Origin: Treponema sp.
GTDB lineage: Bacteria; Spirochaetota; Spirochaetia; Treponematales; Breznakiellaceae
Direction of reading: 5' to 3'
NCBI GenBank assembly: GCA_031257695.1
Contig: JAIROB010000231.1
Coordinates: 1-13,848, forward strand
Length of the DNA stretch: 13,848 nt
In this document: positions 6,409-12,535 of the stretch, one piece after another
Position numbering within the stretch: position 1 is the stretch's first letter
How the letters are laid out: every line of letters begins with the position of its first letter
Program-made: the position numbers and the translations under genes
The notes under the pieces: model-generated
Databases searched by the model: none
The model's input: only the letters and a program-made list of their open reading frames with translations
Told to the model about the DNA's origin: nothing

Positions 6409-9313
6409 TTTTTGTGCCTTCTTTTGTGTTTTCAGGATAAAGGATCACCGTAACGGGACCCCCGGGCAGCAGTTTTTGTGCCGCCTGTTGAATATCGGAT
6501 TGGGCAACCCCCTGGTAGAGAGCGGGGCGCTGTTCCAGCCGGGAAAGGGGGCGGTCGTAGATCGCCGAATATGCGGCGTAGTTACGGCCTATATAGAAGT
6601 TTTCCTGCATGGAAATCTCGAAGTTTTTTTTCAGGGCCTCCACAGATTTATTAAGCGCATCCTGATCGATAACGCCCCCGGCCACTGAATCAAGCTCCTC
6701 CAGAATCGCCGCGTTGAGTTCCTTTACCCTGCCGGGAGCGCAGGGAAAGTAGATGCTCATGTTGAGTTCGCCCCCGGACAGGAAAATCGACTGGGATACC
6801 CCCACCGCAAGGGAGTAGGTTCCGCCCATCTGTTCCCGAATTCTACCGGTGAGTTTGTTTTCCAGATATTCGCTCAACACCGCGGCCGCGGCTTCGCGCT
6901 CCTCGGTGTGTTCCTGAGCGGCCGTCCAGGCCATGTAGACCAGGCTCTTATCGTCCTGCCCTTTGTAAATCGCCCTCTCCATTTTTCCGGGCCGGGTAAG
7001 GGCAATCTCCGCCCAGGCGTTCCATGATGAGGCGGCGCGGGGTATGGATGCCACATAGGTTTCCACCAGGGGGCGCAGTTCATCCGCGTCCACATTGCCG
7101 GTGAACACAAAAACGTAGTCAGCGGGGTTGAGGGCCCTTTTAATAATTGCCAGGGCATCGCCGGTGTTTATCTTTTTCAAATCCGCCAGGACCATGGGCA
7201 TAAAATAGGGGTTGTTGTTATGCATTATCCGGGTTATTTCGTCGGAAAAGACCGTCTCGGGGTTTTGATCGTGCTGGGACAACTCGGTGCGGTAATCGTC
7301 CAGCAGGGCCGCCGCCGCGCCCTCATCGATTCGGGGCTGGGTAAAGCTTAAATAGAGCAGCTCAAACAGGGTCTTGAGATCCCCCCGGGTGGAAGTTCCC
7401 TGAATATTCCGGGTAAAGGCCGAAAGGGAAAAGCCGATGGACACCTGTTTGCCCGCCAGTTTATTCATTAAATCGGGCTGGGAATAGGGGCCTATGCCGG
7501 AAGCGCTCAGCATTTCTGCGGCGGTGTCCGCTGAAAAGATCTGTTCCTCCGGCACGGTGGTGACGCCGCCCCTTGCCAGGGCATAGAGGACGACCTCGTT
7601 GTTTTTGTTTTTTGTCTCTTTAAGGATAACCCTGGCGCCGTTGCCCAGTTCCCAGCGGAGGGCCCCGGCATCCGCGCTTTCACCAAGGATCTTCCCCGGA
7701 TCGGGCTCATGGTCCAGAAGCCGATCGTCCAGCGCCAGGTCCGCCGGCCGGGGTATCCTGGATCGGGAACTCCGCCTGACCAGGGCTTTAACACGGTTCT
7801 GCGAAGGAAGGTTTGCCGCCTCCGCGTCCGGGCCGCTGATAAACACCCTCAGGTCGTCATAGGCAAAGTAGCTCCTGGCAACCGCGGCGATTTCCTCCGC
7901 TCCTATGCCGGGAAGCAGTTTGTCCATCGCCTCCCGGCTCCACTCAATGCCGGGAACCGGCCGCCGGTTGATGAAATGTTCAATAAACCCGCCCAAGTAG
8001 CTTGACGAGGGCAGACGGTCTTTTTCGGAGACCGTCCGCGCCATGCCCGCCAGAAGGGAACGTTTTGCCCGGTCGATTTCCGAATCGGTAAAGCCATAGC
8101 GGGCCGCCTTCTCCTTCTCCAAAAGCAGCCTTTCCAGGACAGCTTCGGCGCTGCCGGGTTTGGCGATCCCCAGCAGCATGAAGTAGCCGGAGTTCCTCGT
8201 GTAGCGGCTCCTTCCCGCGCCGGCGATGGTAAAGGGGGTTTCCGGGTCGTAGGCCGCTTCGGTCAGGCGTTGTTCCAGCATGGCTTCGATAAGCGCTTCG
8301 ATAAGTCCGTTGCGGTAATCGGCCAAATTCCCGGCGGAATTCTCCGGGGGAAGTTTATAGAACAGATGGATCTGGGTATAGGGTGCTTCCGGGTCCGTGA
8401 TGATTGCCGCTTCCAGGCTGCCTTTCTCCGGTTCGGGCAGGTCGTAGTCGGGGCGATCCAGGGGCGTTTTCGGGGCGCCTATGGAAAAGCGGCTCTGAAG
8501 GCCCGCCTCAAGTTTGGCCGCGTCAAAATCGCCCACAAAGATCAGGGCCATGTTATCGGCGCGGTACCATCTGTTGTAAAAATTCACCAGCCGTTCCGCC
8601 GGGGCGGTTTCGATTATTTCCGTCAGGCCTATGGGGGAACGGTCCGCGTGGGGAGCGCCCCGGAAAAGCAGGGGGAGCATTTTTTGCCGGATCCGTTCAG
8701 AGGCGCCGCGGCGGGACCGGGCTTCCTCCAGTATCACTGAGCGCTCGCTGTCCACATCCTCCGCATTAAAACTGACGGCCCTGGTCCAGTCGTCAAGAAC
8801 CGCCAGGGCCTTGTCGGGAATAACCTTGAGGCCGCCGGCGTCAAACTCGACGGGAACCTCGATGCCGTAGACCGTCCGGTCGTAGCTGGTATACGCGTTT
8901 ACCTCGGGCCCCCAGCGCATTCCCAGGGAGCGCAGATATTCTACCAGATCAAACTTGGGGAACCGTTCGGTGCCGTTAAAGGCCATGTGCTCCACAAAGT
9001 GGGCCAGTCCCTGCTCGTCGTCGGCTTCCAAGACCGATCCGGCATGGACCGCCAAGAACAGGTGGGCGCGGCCTTCGGGCATGGCGTTTTCCAGGATGTA
9101 GTAACGCAGGCCGCTGGGAAGAACGCCGGCGCGGACATTTTCCATAAAAGGCTGGGGATCCCCGGGCAGGCCCAAGCCGTCGTACAGCGCCGCGTCCGGA
9201 GCGCGTTCCGCCGGTTTGGGGGCGCTGGCGCAAGAAATTGCCATTGTCAGGCTGAACGCCAGAACAAGGAAAAGCACGGGTCTCAAGAGCTTGTATGTTT
9301 TAAAATATTTCAT
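6401..9313 (-). CDS. M16-family zinc metalloprotease lipoprotein, two-lobed
   Basis: 970 residues. The signal peptide ends in A25-I-S-C28, a plausible spirochaete lipobox, so the enzyme should be lipid-anchored outside the cytoplasm. The N-terminal half carries the inverted zinc motif H105-F-V-E-H109 with the downstream acidic ligand region E190-E197 (SERSVILEEARSRRG). A second M16 half begins about residue 560 (WELGNGARVILKE) and lacks HxxEH, as is usual for single-chain clamshell enzymes such as pitrilysin and PqqL; the length fits that class. Such enzymes degrade peptides enclosed in the cavity. The gene starts 22 bp after the D-Ala-D-Ala ligase and overlaps the nitroreductase, forming a minus-strand operon. 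GGAG lies only 2 nt before the ATG, and a TATAAT lies just ahead of it. Confidence 0.92.
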   Translation of the reverse strand: MKYFKTYKLLRPVLFLVLAFSLTMAISCASAPKPAERAPDAALYDGLGLPGDPQPFMENVRAGVLPSGLRYYILENAMPEGRAHLFLAVHAGSVLEADDEQGLAHFVEHMAFNGTERFPKFDLVEYLRSLGMRWGPEVNAYTSYDRTVYGIEVPVEFDAGGLKVIPDKALAVLDDWTRAVSFNAEDVDSERSVILEEARSRRGASERIRQKMLPLLFRGAPHADRSPIGLTEIIETAPAERLVNFYNRWYRADNMALIFVGDFDAAKLEAGLQSRFSIGAPKTPLDRPDYDLPEPEKGSLEAAIITDPEAPYTQIHLFYKLPPENSAGNLADYRNGLIEALIEAMLEQRLTEAAYDPETPFTIAGAGRSRYTRNSGYFMLLGIAKPGSAEAVLERLLLEKEKAARYGFTDSEIDRAKRSLLAGMARTVSEKDRLPSSSYLGGFIEHFINRRPVPGIEWSREAMDKLLPGIGAEEIAAVARSYFAYDDLRVFISGPDAEAANLPSQNRVKALVRRSSRSRIPRPADLALDDRLLDHEPDPGKILGESADAGALRWELGNGARVILKETKNKNNEVVLYALARGGVTTVPEEQIFSADTAAEMLSASGIGPYSQPDLMNKLAGKQVSIGFSLSAFTRNIQGTSTRGDLKTLFELLYLSFTQPRIDEGAAAALLDDYRTELSQHDQNPETVFSDEITRIMHNNNPYFMPMVLADLKKINTGDALAIIKRALNPADYVFVFTGNVDADELRPLVETYVASIPRAASSWNAWAEIALTRPGKMERAIYKGQDDKSLVYMAWTAAQEHTEEREAAAAVLSEYLENKLTGRIREQMGGTYSLAVGVSQSIFLSGGELNMSIYFPCAPGRVKELNAAILEELDSVAGGVIDQDALNKSVEALKKNFEISMQENFYIGRNYAAYSAIYDRPLSRLEQRPALYQGVAQSDIQQAAQKLLPGGPVTVILYPENTKEGTKND

Positions 9314-9319
9314 GGCTCC

Positions 9320-9325
9320 ATTATA
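9320..9325 (-). promoter_or_regulatory. Possible -10 box directly before the M16 gene
   Basis: A perfect TATAAT (9325-9320, minus strand) lies 6 nt before the M16 ATG, in the 22-bp gap after the ligase gene. The -35 region, 17 nt upstream, is poor (TTTTAT). If used it would give an almost leaderless transcript independent of the ligase gene. It may be chance. Confidence 0.25.
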
Positions 9326-9335
9326 ACCGCCGCGC

Positions 9336-10430
9336 TCATCCTATAAAACTGGTTTTCAGTTTTTTTTCTTTTTCGTAACGCCGGATAGCCAGTTTTATCA
9401 GGGTGTCTATCAATTTTTTGTACGATATTCCGCCGGCTTCCCAGAGCTTGGGATACATGCTGATCCGGGTAAAGCCCGGCATGGTGTTAATTTCGTTGAC
9501 AAACAGGGTTCCATCCTCCTGCAGAAAAAAATCCACCCGGGAAAGGCCTTCGCAACAGAGGGTCTGAAAGGCTTTTATCCCCAGGGTTTGAATTTTCTTG
9601 ACGATCCTCCTGGGCAGATCCGCGGGAATTTTCAAAACCGCGCCGTTTTCGTCCAGGTATTTGGATTCGTAGGAGTAGAATTCGTGGCGGGGAATCACCT
9701 CGCCGGGGAGAGAAGCGCAGACATCCTCGTTGCCCAGGATGGAGCACTCAATTTCCCTGCCTTTGATAAATTCCTCCAGGATGATCTTGGTGTCATAGGC
9801 AAAGGCGTTTTTGAGCGCCCGCTCATACTCGCCTTCGTTGTGAACCTTGCTGATCCCCACAGAGGAACCCATGTTGGCGGGCTTGACAAAGAGGGGGAGC
9901 CCCAGCGCTTTCACTGCCTTTTTAAAGGGAAGCGCCGGCTCGTGGGATTGGATCGTCAGGAAGCGGCCAATGGGGATCCCCCCATCCCGAAGGAGCCGTT
10001 TCATCACATCCTTGTCCATACCCACCGCGGACCCCAACACTCCGGGGCCCACAAAGGGAATGTCCGCCAGCTTGAGGAGGCCCTGAACCGTGCCGTCCTC
10101 TCCGAAGGGACCGTGGAGTATGGGGAAGATCACGTCGATGGATCGCCCCCTGGCAATATCCGTAAGGTTGGAAATCCGACCGCGGCTCTGGGGCGCCAGG
10201 ACCACCGCGTCGCTGGAGGGGTTGAGCCTGATTCGCTTGGGGTCGTCGGCGTTGAGGAGGAACCCCGCTCCTTCGTTGAGGAGCCAGCGCCCGTTTTTAT
10301 CAATGCCGATAAGGACCGGATTGTATTTGCTCCGGTCCATGGCGTCAAACACGTTTTTGGCGGACTGGAGGGAAACTTCGTGCTCCGCGGATTTGCCGCC
10401 AAACAAAATGCCTACGTTTAGTTTCTTCAT
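9336..10430 (-). CDS. ddl: D-alanine--D-alanine ligase
   Basis: 364 residues, the normal length. It joins two D-alanines with ATP in the cytoplasm to make the dipeptide added to the peptidoglycan precursor. Visible landmarks are the N-terminal GILFGGKSAEHEVS (7-20), HGPFGEDGTVQG (106-117), the ATP-grasp strand LFVKPANMGSSVG (180-192), and Mg2+ ligands D300 (RVDFF), E313 and N315 (NEIN). The omega-loop region FYSYESKYL (251-259) retains the Tyr/Lys pattern of D-Ala-D-Ala enzymes rather than the His of VanA-type D-lactate ligases, so ordinary specificity is expected. ATG 10430 is the only sensible start. The bases before it (ATCTCCTTTA) contain no Shine-Dalgarno sequence and are instead its complement. 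A strong promoter lies immediately upstream. Confidence 0.96.
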   Translation of the reverse strand: MKKLNVGILFGGKSAEHEVSLQSAKNVFDAMDRSKYNPVLIGIDKNGRWLLNEGAGFLLNADDPKRIRLNPSSDAVVLAPQSRGRISNLTDIARGRSIDVIFPILHGPFGEDGTVQGLLKLADIPFVGPGVLGSAVGMDKDVMKRLLRDGGIPIGRFLTIQSHEPALPFKKAVKALGLPLFVKPANMGSSVGISKVHNEGEYERALKNAFAYDTKIILEEFIKGREIECSILGNEDVCASLPGEVIPRHEFYSYESKYLDENGAVLKIPADLPRRIVKKIQTLGIKAFQTLCCEGLSRVDFFLQEDGTLFVNEINTMPGFTRISMYPKLWEAGGISYKKLIDTLIKLAIRRYEKEKKLKTSFIG

Positions 10431-10438
10431 TAAAGGAG

Positions 10439-10467
10439 ATTATACCCTATTTCCAAACAAATTACAA
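10439..10467 (-). promoter_or_regulatory. Promoter of ddl, predicted leaderless transcript
   Basis: On the minus strand TTGTAA (10467-10462) and a perfect TATAAT (10444-10439) are separated by exactly 17 nt. The -10 box ends 8 nt before the ddl ATG, so transcription would begin within a few bases of the start codon. With no ribosome-binding site present, a leaderless mRNA is the simplest reading. A small hairpin, GTAATG-AGG-CATTAC (10490-10504), lies upstream of the -35 box. Confidence 0.55.
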
Positions 10468-10489
10468 ATGAACCCCTACAGTTAGATCT

Positions 10490-10504
10490 GTAATGAGGCA
10501 TTAC
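10490..10504. repeat. Short perfect hairpin between tRNA-fMet and ddl
   Basis: GTAATG-AGG-CATTAC is a 6-bp inverted repeat with a 3-nt loop, extendable by a G.U and a G-C pair. It lies downstream of the tRNA on the same strand and about 23 bp upstream of the ddl -35 box. It has no T run, so it is a poor intrinsic terminator. An operator or a tRNA 3' processing/stability element are alternatives. The rest of 10445-10558 shows nothing clear. Confidence 0.3.
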
Positions 10505-10558
10505 GGACAGAGGCGAAGCGTCCGGAACCGGCTCCCTTGCCCCTAAGGGCTTGCGCTT

Positions 10559-10631
10559 TAGCAGGGCCAGGACTCGAACCTGGGACCTCCGGGTTATGAG
10601 CCCGACGAGCTGCCAACTGCTCTACCCTGCG
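10559..10631 (-). tRNA. Initiator tRNA-fMet (CAT)
   Basis: 73 nt fold into a full cloverleaf: acceptor CGCAGGG with CCCTGC, D stem GAGC/GCTC, anticodon arm TCGGG-CTCATAA-CCCGG, variable AGGTC, T arm CCAGG-TTCGAGT-CCTGG and discriminator A. Three consecutive G-C pairs (GGG/CCC) at the base of the anticodon loop and a mismatched first pair (C1.U72 rather than the more common C1.A72) mark it as an initiator, not an elongator. The anticodon CAT is at 10598-10596. CCA is not encoded and must be added enzymatically. Confidence 0.95.
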
Positions 10632-10647
10632 TTGAATTGTAAATAAC

Positions 10648-10675
10648 ACTATACTGATATTTATAAAATTGTCAA
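10648..10675 (-). promoter_or_regulatory. Promoter of tRNA-fMet
   Basis: A perfect TTGACA (10675-10670) is followed after 16 nt by TATAGT (10653-10648) on the minus strand. The spacer is very AT-rich. Transcription should begin near 10640, about 9 nt before the mature tRNA 5' end. This is the strongest promoter-like sequence in the window, as expected for a stable RNA gene. Confidence 0.75.
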
Positions 10676-10775
10676 GCGCCCTAAAGTTACTTTCAGCAAT
10701 TCCGAATTCAAAATCCCAAAACCGAAAAGACCAGCGGATCCTCCCATGGACCCAAGATGGCTTAGCGGGGACGCA

Positions 10776-10922
10776 CTAGCAGTTTGTTGCGCTTCGCGCA
10801 TAAATTGTATAAAAATTCACGAAAGTGAATTTTTATGCCGCTCAAACTGCATAAGCAGCCCGTAAATCGAGGTATTTTTGTATGAATATACAAAAATACC
10901 CACAAGCGCAACAGGCTGCTAG
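10776..10922. repeat. 147-bp core element: 19-bp terminal inverted repeats enclosing two hairpins
   Basis: The left end CTAGCAGTTTGTTGCGCTT (10776-10794) is the inverse of the right end AAGCGCAACAGGCTGCTAG (10904-10922) at 17 of 19 positions; the two differences would be G.U pairs in one RNA orientation. Each half can also fold alone. GCAGTTTG (10779-10786) pairs with CAAACTGC (10843-10850) around a perfect 12-bp stem with a GAAA loop (10809-10836). AGCAGCC (10854-10860) pairs with GGCTGCT (10914-10920) around a perfect 13-bp stem with a GAAT loop (10871-10900). A small TGCGC-TTC-GCGCA hairpin sits in the left half. The layout of two facing palindromes bounded by CTAG recalls REP/BIME or other miniature elements. 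Confidence 0.7.
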
Positions 10923-10949
10923 AACTTTGTCTGGGGGGTCCTGTCGGTG

Positions 10950-10992
10950 GGAAAAGCACGGGGCCCTCCGGTGGCCCCTCCCGTGCTTTTCC
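10950..10992. repeat. Strong GC-rich hairpin
   Basis: GGAAAAGCACGGG (10950-10962) and CCCGTGCTTTTCC (10980-10992) form a perfect 13-bp stem. The 17-nt interior contains GCC and GGC that can extend it, and a competing register GGGGCC/GGCCCC exists. No T run follows and no gene ends just before it, so it is not an obvious terminator. It belongs to the inverted-repeat nest. A smaller stem, GCCGC-TTGC-GCGGC, follows at 11000-11013. Confidence 0.6.
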
Positions 10993-11222
10993 TACGGAAG
11001 CCGCTTGCGCGGCATAGTAGAGATCCCCCTTACATAGTGTGTGTGCGTCCCCGTGCCTCGCTGGGGGCCCATGGGGGGATCCGCAGGTCTTTTCGCCGGC
11101 GCTCAAAGGGGAAACGCTGCAAAAAACGCGGGAGAGAGCGGCAAAAATGGCCGAATGCCCTCCGCTTGCGGCGTTGAGCCTTCAATAGCCGCCTCGTATT
11201 TGGTTGTTTTTTAAATTCGGAA

Positions 11223-11873
11223 TTACTGGAAGCGGATGAGCTGAATTGAAGAAAAAAGGGCGGTAAAGGCGATGAGAACCGGAAACACCAGGGGAATGCC
11301 CTGGTTGAGGATCATAAAATTGTACATGCCATGGATGCCCACGGCATAGAGGAAGCGGACCAGGGCCCAGACGGGGGTATCCCGAATCTGGGATACGGCG
11401 ATGCCGATTCGGGCGCCGCAGGCGCCGTGCAGGGGGGCGGTGGTGACGGCGCGGACCAGGGCTATGCTGAAGTTGCCCACCCCGTACATGGCGGTTTCTA
11501 TTACCGCAAAACCCAGGCCGGCGATGAGGCCGGTGATCGCGGCGAAGGCGGGTTGGCGGGACTCCGCTTCCTTGCTAAAACGACGGGCCAGGCTTAAAAG
11601 GAGCGAAAAAACCACCAGGCGGCCCAATTCTTCGGTCAGGGCTATCTGGATGAAGATTTTAACCAGCAATACGCCTATGCTGGCTTCGCCAGTTTTGGGA
11701 AACAGGTTTTGCAGAACGGCGGCAAGGCCCAGGGAAAGGGCGCCGCCCAGGAGGGAGGCCAGGAACCAGGGCAGCCGGACGGGAAGGCGCCGGAAGCGGA
11801 TCCAGAGCAGAACGGCCAGAACCGGCAACGCGGAGAGTACGATTAAAAGCAGGAGCACCCACCATCCGTTCAT
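11223..11873 (-). CDS. PrsW-like intramembrane metalloprotease
   Basis: 216 residues, close to the length of Bacillus PrsW, and almost entirely hydrophobic with about six to eight membrane helices. The PrsW-family signatures are present in order: T80-E81-E82-L-G-R, then GLGFAVIET (119-127, E126), R141 with PLHG (H149), and GIHGMYNF (179-186, H181). Glu and His pairs of this kind form the predicted metal site of PrsW proteases, which cleave membrane proteins such as anti-sigma factors. The substrate is unknown and no sigma/anti-sigma gene is nearby. The start ATG 11873 has no ribosome-binding site. The gene is divergent from the shikimate kinase gene with a 41-bp gap. Its stop codon TAA (11225-11223) falls inside the outer arm of the inverted-repeat nest, so the original C-terminus may have been altered. 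Confidence 0.8.
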   Translation of the reverse strand: MNGWWVLLLLIVLSALPVLAVLLWIRFRRLPVRLPWFLASLLGGALSLGLAAVLQNLFPKTGEASIGVLLVKIFIQIALTEELGRLVVFSLLLSLARRFSKEAESRQPAFAAITGLIAGLGFAVIETAMYGVGNFSIALVRAVTTAPLHGACGARIGIAVSQIRDTPVWALVRFLYAVGIHGMYNFMILNQGIPLVFPVLIAFTALFSSIQLIRFQ

Positions 11874-11914
11874 CTATAGCTTAATACTAAGTTATTCGGT
11901 AAGGTATAGTCTAT

Positions 11915-12535
11915 ATGGAAGATTCCTCTCCCAAACTAATCCTTATCACCGGGCCGAAACATTCGGGCAAAACCACTGCCGGCGTTTTTCTGGCGGAGCT
12001 TCTGGGGGCAAAGTTTGTCGATCTGGACGAATTGGTGGAAGGGCAAACCGGGAAAAGTCCCCGATCCCTCTTCAAAGAAGGCCCCGAAATATTCCGGCAG
12101 GCCGAGGCCCGGGCTTTGGCCGGCATTGTGTCCGCAGCCTTGCCGGGAACCGCCGGCCACGGACAGGACGGCGGCGCTGTCTGGGTTGTTGCGGCCGGGG
12201 GGGGGCTCGTCGACAACGCCGGGGCGCTGGAATTGCTGCGGGGGCCGGAATTTTCCGGGAACAATACGGCAATAGTCTACCTTGAGGCGTCCGCGGACAC
12301 GGCCTGGGAACGGATCCGCGGGGCGGCACAGGAGACCGGCGAATGGCCCGCGTTTCTCAATGTCGAAAACCCCCGGGAAACCAACGCCGCCCTCCACGCC
12401 CGCCGGGGCGCCGCCTACAGGGAACTTGCCACCCTTACGGTCAACGGGGAAGGAAAAAGCCCCGAAGCTATTGGCAGGGAGATAGCGCTCCGCCTTGTCC
12501 CGGCGGATTCGCCCAAGGGAACTGTTCGTGGATAG
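11915..12535 (+). CDS. aroK: Shikimate kinase, divergent
   Basis: 206 residues, slightly longer than usual. It should phosphorylate shikimate with ATP in the cytoplasmic route to aromatic amino acids. Walker A is G13-P-K-H-S-G-K-T20. D36-L-D38 plus FR61 and G95-G-G97 match the shikimate-binding Asp, Arg and GGG, and R164 before Y168 matches the late conserved Arg. An insertion of about 10 residues lies at 77-88, before the VVAAGGG strand. The LID region, normally containing an Arg in an RPLL-like segment, reads E143-W-P-A-F-L, so that Arg is missing; this could lower activity or indicate another small-molecule kinase. The start lacks a strong ribosome-binding site (AAGG about 10 nt upstream). 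It overlaps the solute-binding protein gene by 8 nt. Confidence 0.75.
   Translation: MEDSSPKLILITGPKHSGKTTAGVFLAELLGAKFVDLDELVEGQTGKSPRSLFKEGPEIFRQAEARALAGIVSAALPGTAGHGQDGGAVWVVAAGGGLVDNAGALELLRGPEFSGNNTAIVYLEASADTAWERIRGAAQETGEWPAFLNVENPRETNAALHARRGAAYRELATLTVNGEGKSPEAIGREIALRLVPADSPKGTVRG

Larger units (their letters stand above)
10696..11226. repeat. Gene-free region of nested inverted repeats (foldback/MITE-like)
   Basis: Several inverted-repeat pairs share one centre. The outer pair is 10696-10713 with 11209-11226 (16 of 18 match, core AATTCCGAATT). The middle pair is 10723-10753 with 11065-11095 (28 of 31 match, containing CCATGG and GGATCC). The next pair is 10766-10776 with 11043-11053 (11 of 11, CGGGGACGCAC). 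Inside lie the 147-bp core at 10776-10922 and hairpins at 10950-10992 and 11000-11013. The right arm carries about 110 extra bases (11096-11208) with no partner on the left. No transposase is encoded, and reading frames crossing the region merely follow the palindromes. The right end includes the stop codon of the PrsW-like gene. A nest of non-autonomous elements or a structured RNA locus are the main readings. Confidence 0.75.

Noticed and set aside
5236..6453. 405-codon plus-strand frame across the TraB 3' end and the nitroreductase
   Set aside because: It overlaps two well-supported genes in another frame or antisense, is rich in Arg/Gly/Pro, and has no recognisable domain; a GC-driven shadow.
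9588..10421. 277-codon frame antisense to ddl
   Set aside because: It is the mirror of a strongly conserved enzyme gene, with no family match and no start signal.
10540..10556. GCCC-TTAG-GGGC stem just downstream of tRNA-fMet, considered as its terminator
   Set aside because: Only 4 bp, with no T run; not enough to call.
10762..11106. 114-codon minus-strand frame across the repeat region
   Set aside because: It follows the palindromes, has no ribosome-binding site or family resemblance, and its composition reflects the inverted repeats; treated as non-coding.
11160..11195. GGCG/CGCC partial stem downstream of the PrsW-like gene, considered as a terminator
   Set aside because: It needs a 4-nt bulge and has no following T run on the minus strand.
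10696..11226. CRISPR array
   Set aside because: The repeats are inverted and nested, with no regular direct repeats or uniform spacers, and no cas genes are nearby.
11903..11908. TATAGT just before the shikimate kinase ATG, considered as a -10 box
   Set aside because: It lies only 4 nt from the ATG, so transcription would start inside the gene, and no -35 box is found at a suitable distance.
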